Origin: Peribacillus simplex
GTDB taxonomy: Bacteria > Bacillota > Bacilli > Bacillales > DSM-1321
Reading direction: 5' to 3'
Assembly (NCBI RefSeq): GCF_900156045.1
Contig: NZ_FTMX01000007.1
Location: 1-64,000, forward strand
Length of the DNA stretch: 64,000 bases
Made by a program: the position numbers and the translations under genes. Below are positions 60,419-64,000 of the stretch, piece by piece; position 1 is the first letter of the stretch; every line of letters starts with the position of its first letter. The notes beneath the pieces were generated by a model that saw nothing but the letters and a program-made list of their open reading frames with translations, was not told where the DNA came from and searched no databases.

Positions 60419-61099
60419 CCTTGCAGATACAAAAGGGATGCCGTTGATTTTTGAGTAGTGAGTTTCCAAAAGCCAAAGTTTATTGAACCACCACATGTAC
60501 TTTTTTGTGAAATGGTTTTTGTCCTGTCCTACTGATATTGATTGATAAAAAACTTGACTAGTTGTAGCTAGTTTGCTTGACCCCTGAATTACTTCACCCA
60601 AGACTACTGCTAAACGGCTGTTTACGAATATGAAAAGTCAATAAGTATTGCGGGGAGAATAAAGCCAATTACATTTCGCACTCGTTATTTCCTTATATAT
60701 ATATAATATTGACCAGTGTAGAATCATAAGGGTATTGAAGCATGGAAAAATCATCTTGTACAATGCGGCCACCATTTGCCAACTTCCATGGCCCAGTGAA
60801 AAAAATCCGCTATAAATCATGTTCTCCAACGATATATACCTAATTAGCAGGATAGGTAATATACTTCATAATCTTTATAAGTCTTGAGGCAATAAACGTG
60901 GTGAATATAATGTGGAAATTTTATATGATTATATTAGAATAATATTAAATGGAAAGTGACCGATACTGTCAGCAATCCTGTACTAATAAGTGAATTTTCC
61001 ATAGGTAATTTATTAAACAATTATTATATTTCATTTGCTGAAGATTTTCGAACATTTCTGTTCATTTACCATCTTCTTACTGCTCTTTATTGAACTTTA

Positions 61100-61115
61100 T
61101 GTGACAGATGTCACT
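61100..61115 (+). promoter_or_regulatory. Fnr/CRP-type box upstream of qox
   Basis: TGTGA-CAGATG-TCACT matches the B. subtilis Fnr pattern TGTGA-N6-TCACT and contains the palindrome GTGACAGATGTCAC. It lies 120 bases before the qoxA start. Confidence 0.65.
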
Positions 61116-61234
61116 TTATATTGTCTTTTTTTACACTTGGGATTAATATTGGTATGTCGGGTTTGTGAACATGGTAACACTTTGTCCGAATAATTACCAA
61201 TTGGAATTTTATTATGTAAGAAAGGGGTAGTACT

Positions 61235-62164
61235 ATGAAAATAAAATGGGCTCTATTAACTATACTTTTTACAATTGCCACTGTACTAACCGGTTGCGAT
61301 AACCCATTAATGGTCTTGGACCCTAAAGGGCCAGTAGCTGCAACACAAGCAGATGTTATTATGATTTCGATATGGACAATGTCCTTTGTCGTCCTTGTCG
61401 TTATGGTACTGTATATCTTCATGATAATGAAATATCGTGCTTCCAAACAACGTGATGATTATGAACCGCCTCATATAGAAGGAAGTAAGGTTCTTGAAAT
61501 AATTTGGGTTGCGATCCCAATTTTGATCGTCGCTTTCCTATCCGTTGTTACTGTTAAAACAACAAATGAAGTTGAGGCAACACCTAAAGGGTACGGAGAT
61601 CAAGAACCTTTAGTTATTTACGCTTCATCTTCCAACTGGAAATGGCATTTTAGTTATCCGGAAGAAGATATCGAAACAGTCAACTACCTGTTTATACCTA
61701 CTAACCGACCAATCGAATTTAAACTTTACTCATTCGGTCCAATCTCAAGTTTCTGGATTCCGCAACTTGGAGGACAAAAATACGCGATGTCTGACATGGT
61801 TAATACGTTGCACTTAGCAGCTGATGTACCAGGTGAGTACATGGGTCGAAATTCAAACTTCAGTGGTTCAGGTTTTGCTCAGCAAACGTTCAACGTTAAT
61901 GCACTGTCAGCAAAAGAATACGATAAGTGGGTAGATGAAATTAAAGCTACTGCTAAACCGATTACTGAGGAAAAATTCAATGAATTATTAAAACCTGGTC
62001 ATGTGGGACAATCCACTTACACTGGAACTCACTTAGAGTTTTCACCAGCTCCTGAAGGGGAAAATGCTGGTCATGACCACGGATCTTCTGATACTGAAGA
62101 AAATGATTCCAAGGATTCACACGAGGAACATTCAGAACACAGCAACATGAATCATGATAAATAA
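61235..62164 (+). CDS. qoxA: Cytochrome aa3 quinol oxidase subunit II (QoxA)
   Basis: The 309-residue protein has a lipoprotein-type signal (LLTILFTIATVLTGC), two membrane helices (about 42-65 and 88-110) and an outer cupredoxin-like domain. SSNWKWHFSYPEEDIETVN and AADVPGEYMGRNSNFSG match QoxA, and the Cys pair of the CuA site is absent, so the enzyme takes electrons from menaquinol rather than cytochrome c. The tail is His/Glu/Asp-rich (about 275-309). AAAGGGG precedes the ATG. It is the first gene of the qox operon. Confidence 0.93.
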   Translation: MKIKWALLTILFTIATVLTGCDNPLMVLDPKGPVAATQADVIMISIWTMSFVVLVVMVLYIFMIMKYRASKQRDDYEPPHIEGSKVLEIIWVAIPILIVAFLSVVTVKTTNEVEATPKGYGDQEPLVIYASSSNWKWHFSYPEEDIETVNYLFIPTNRPIEFKLYSFGPISSFWIPQLGGQKYAMSDMVNTLHLAADVPGEYMGRNSNFSGSGFAQQTFNVNALSAKEYDKWVDEIKATAKPITEEKFNELLKPGHVGQSTYTGTHLEFSPAPEGENAGHDHGSSDTEENDSKDSHEEHSEHSNMNHDK

Positions 62165-62237
62165 GAATTAATTTCGTTCGATAAAACAACTAGGTTTACA
62201 AGATAAGGAATATTTTCCTGAAAGGAGTCACAAAAGT

Positions 62238-64000
62238 ATGGATTACTTTGATCGATTTGCCGTACCTCATCCAAGTCCTGCGATTTATGCATCCATGGTT
62301 GCCATTGGTTTAACCATGATTGCGGTTGTTGCCGGAATTACCTATTTTAAAAAATGGGGTTACTTATGGCGTGAGTGGTTAACAACGGTTGACCATAAAC
62401 GTATAGGTATCATGTACATCTTGGCAGCACTACTTATGCTTTTCCGTGGTGGCGTCGATGCTCTTATGATGCGTGCTCAAACGGCTATTCCAGATAACGG
62501 TCTTTTGGATGGACAGCATTATAATGAGGTATTTACAACACACGGGGTCGTCATGATCCTGTTCATGGCTATGCCATTTATCATTGGGTTAATGAACATT
62601 GTTACACCATTACAAGTTGGAGCGCGTGACGTAGCATTCCCACGTCTGAACGCAGTAAGCTTCTGGTTATTCTTCATGGGGGCAATGCTATTTAACATCT
62701 CTTTCGTAGTCGGTGGTTCTCCTGATGCAGGCTGGACATCTTACTTCCCGCTGGCAAGTAACGATTTCAGTGAATCAGTAGGTTCGAACTATTACGCGAT
62801 TTCACTTCAAATAGCAGGTATCGGTACATTAATGACTGGTATCAACTTTATCGTAACCATCTTGAAAATGAGAGCACCTGGCATGAACTTAATGAAAATG
62901 CCAATGTTCACATGGTCTATCTTGATCACAAACTTCATCATCGTTTTCGCTTTCCCTGTATTGACAGTGGCACTTGCGTTGATGACAATGGATCGTCTAT
63001 TCGGAACTCAATTCTTTACGATGGCCAATGGCGGTAGTGATATGCTTTGGGCGAACTTGTTCTGGGTTTGGGGACATCCTGAAGTTTATATAGTAATTCT
63101 TCCAGCTTTCGGTATTTACAGTGAAATTATTTCGACATTTGCACGTCGTAACCTGTACGGGTATAATTCGATGGTTATCTCCATGGTGGCTATTTCTACA
63201 CTATCTTTCATTGTATGGGCTCACCATTTCTATACAATGGGTCACGGTGCAATGGTTAATGGTATCTTCTCGATTACCACGATGGCAATTGCCGTCCCGA
63301 CTGGTGTTAAGATCTTCAACTGGTTGTTCACACTTTGGAAAGGTAAAATCGTATTTACCGTTCCAATGCTATACTCTTTAGCTTTCATTCCGATTTTCAC
63401 GCTCGGTGGGGTAACAGGGGTAATGCTTGCCATGGCAAGTGCTGACTACCAATACCATAATACAATGTTCTTAGTAGCTCACTTCCACTACGTATTGATT
63501 CCAGGTACTGTATTTGCCGTACTTGCCGGTTTTACGTACTGGTGGCCAAAAATGTTCGGTTTCATGTTGAGCGAAAAAATTGGGAAATGGTCGTTCTGGT
63601 TCATTATAGTCGGCTTTAATGTAACATTCTTCCCGATGTTCATCACTGGTTTAGATGGGCAGGCACGTCGTATGTATACGTACTCTGAATCAACAGGGTA
63701 TGGTCCATTGAATATGCTCTCTTTCGTTGGAGCGATTGGCTTGGCAATAGGTTTTGCACTTATTGTGTACAATATCTATTGGAGTACTCGTTATGCATCA
63801 AGAAATATTTCGAACGATCCATGGGATGCGCGTTCTCTAGAGTGGGCTACACATACACCAATCCCTGAATATAACTTTGCAGTTGTACCAACAGTTGATT
63901 CTACAGAAGCATTCTGGGATTCAAAGAAAAAAGGCTTCAAATTATTTGGCGGTAAAGTAGAAAAGATTCATATGCCAAATAACAGTGGCGTGCCGTTTAT
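62238..64000 (+). CDS. qoxB: Cytochrome aa3 quinol oxidase subunit I (QoxB), 3'-truncated
   Basis: The frame starts [20 protein letters not shown] behind AAAGGAG and is still open at the window end (587 codons seen; relatives have about 650). Haem and CuB ligands are visible: [18 protein letters not shown] (His and the cross-linked Tyr), [10 protein letters not shown] and VAHFHYVL. Proton-channel residues are also in place. It is the catalytic, proton-pumping subunit in the cytoplasmic membrane. qoxC and qoxD should follow outside the window. Confidence 0.95.
   Translation, partial: MDYFDRFAVPHPSPAIYASMVAIGLTMIAVVAGITYFKKWGYLWREWLTTVDHKRIGIMYILAALLMLFRGGVDALMMRAQTAIPDNGLLDGQHYNEVFTTHGVVMILFMAMPFIIGLMNIVTPLQVGARDVAFPRLNAVSFWLFFMGAMLFNISFVVGGSPDAGWTSYFPLASNDFSESVGSNYYAISLQIAGIGTLMTGINFIVTILKMRAPGMNLMKMPMFTWSILITNFIIVFAFPVLTVALALMTMDRLFGTQFFTMANGGSDMLWANLFWVWGHPEVYIVILPAFGIYSEIISTFARRNLYGYNSMVISMVAISTLSFIVWAHHFYTMGHGAMVNGIFSITTMAIAVPTGVKIFNWLFTLWKGKIVFTVPMLYSLAFIPIFTLGGVTGVMLAMASADYQYHNTMFLVAHFHYVLIPGTVFAVLAGFTYWWPKMFGFMLSEKIGKWSFWFIIVGFNVTFFPMFITGLDGQARRMYTYSESTGYGPLNMLSFVGAIGLAIGFALIVYNIYWSTRYASRNISNDPWDARSLEWATHTPIPEYNFAVVPTVDSTEAFWDSKKKGFKLFGGKVEKIHMPNNSGVPF

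Larger units (their letters stand above)
60066..61234. other. Long intergenic stretch upstream of qoxA
   Basis: Nearly 1.2 kb has no frame that I can defend. It holds a terminator-like hairpin at 60368-60413 (CCACGAGAAAAGGAC and its complement, with a T run) and an Fnr-type box at 61100. Short frames on both strands (60165-60458, 60362-60601, 60638-60829) lack ribosome sites or run through the hairpin. It may contain decayed genes. Confidence 0.5.

Noticed and set aside
60362-60601. 79-codon minus-strand frame upstream of qoxA
   Set aside because: It runs through a perfect terminator hairpin, lacks a good ribosome site and resembles nothing I know.
60638-60829. 63-codon minus-strand frame in the same gap
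   Set aside because: TTG start without a properly spaced ribosome site; probably chance, though a decayed gene cannot be excluded.
61235-62164. Cytochrome c oxidase subunit II (CtaC)
   Set aside because: The CuA-binding Cys pair and haem c motif are missing and the sequence follows QoxA.

Overview
The window reads as chromosomal DNA of a low-GC Gram-positive, endospore-former-type bacterium close to Bacillus/Peribacillus. The signs are AGGAGG-type ribosome sites, frequent TTG/GTG starts, T-box and S-box leaders, BirA, FapR, HssR and Fnr-type boxes, an aa3 quinol oxidase (qoxAB), a FabHB-type KASIII and YocS-, IolS- and YitT-like proteins. The genus is inferred from protein resemblance and no rRNA is present to confirm it. 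I saw no tRNA, rRNA or CRISPR array.

Layout. 1-5.3 kb is an accessory island: an LXG polymorphic toxin with an ADP-ribosyltransferase-like tail, its probable immunity gene, an ADP-ribosylglycohydrolase, orphan immunity-like genes and gene scraps, and an excisionase-like HTH protein. It ends at a 219-bp MITE. 5.7-8.2 kb carries a DUF445 protein and a YocS-type transporter on the minus strand. 8.5-12.5 kb is a haem-stress module, hssRS-hrtBA, with an HssR box. 12.6-15.4 kb is bioF-bioH-bioC behind a BirA operator. 15.9-17.1 kb has a YitT protein and a small protein. 17.2-25.7 kb is a sugar regulon: lipoprotein, two permeases, LacI regulator, ThuA protein, two Gfo/Idh/MocA dehydrogenases and a TIM-barrel isomerase, with three LacI/CcpA-type operators. 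25.7-28.9 kb has a 21-bp minisatellite, a PadR-DUF1048-ABC exporter operon and a relic of a carboxymuconolactone-decarboxylase gene.

29.2-33.8 kb (minus strand) has an RluF-like pseudouridine synthase, an EamA transporter, an IolS-like aldo/keto reductase, and brnQ behind a T-box. 34-37.4 kb has a small basic protein and a large TPR-dynamin-like GTPase. 37.5-41.4 kb is a ribose-type ABC importer under a SAM-I riboswitch. 41.7-45.8 kb has an HxlR regulator, a quinone-reductase-type enzyme, fabH behind a FapR box, and hmp. 45.8-46 kb is an IS3-family relic.

46.1-55.4 kb is the most unusual block. An NCS1 permease diverges from a GntR-led operon of an LLM flavin monooxygenase, a DUF1185 protein, an alpha/beta hydrolase, two aldehyde dehydrogenases, an FMN reductase, an orphan protein and a YciI-like protein. 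Both sides share the same 20-bp operator-like sequence. The gene mix fits uptake, oxygenation, ring opening and aldehyde oxidation of an N-heterocycle; the substrate is unknown. 55.8-64 kb has a second MITE copy, an XRE membrane protein, two proteins of unknown role, an HtrA protease, a small membrane protein, a gene-poor 1.2-kb stretch and the start of the qox operon, cut by the window end inside qoxB.
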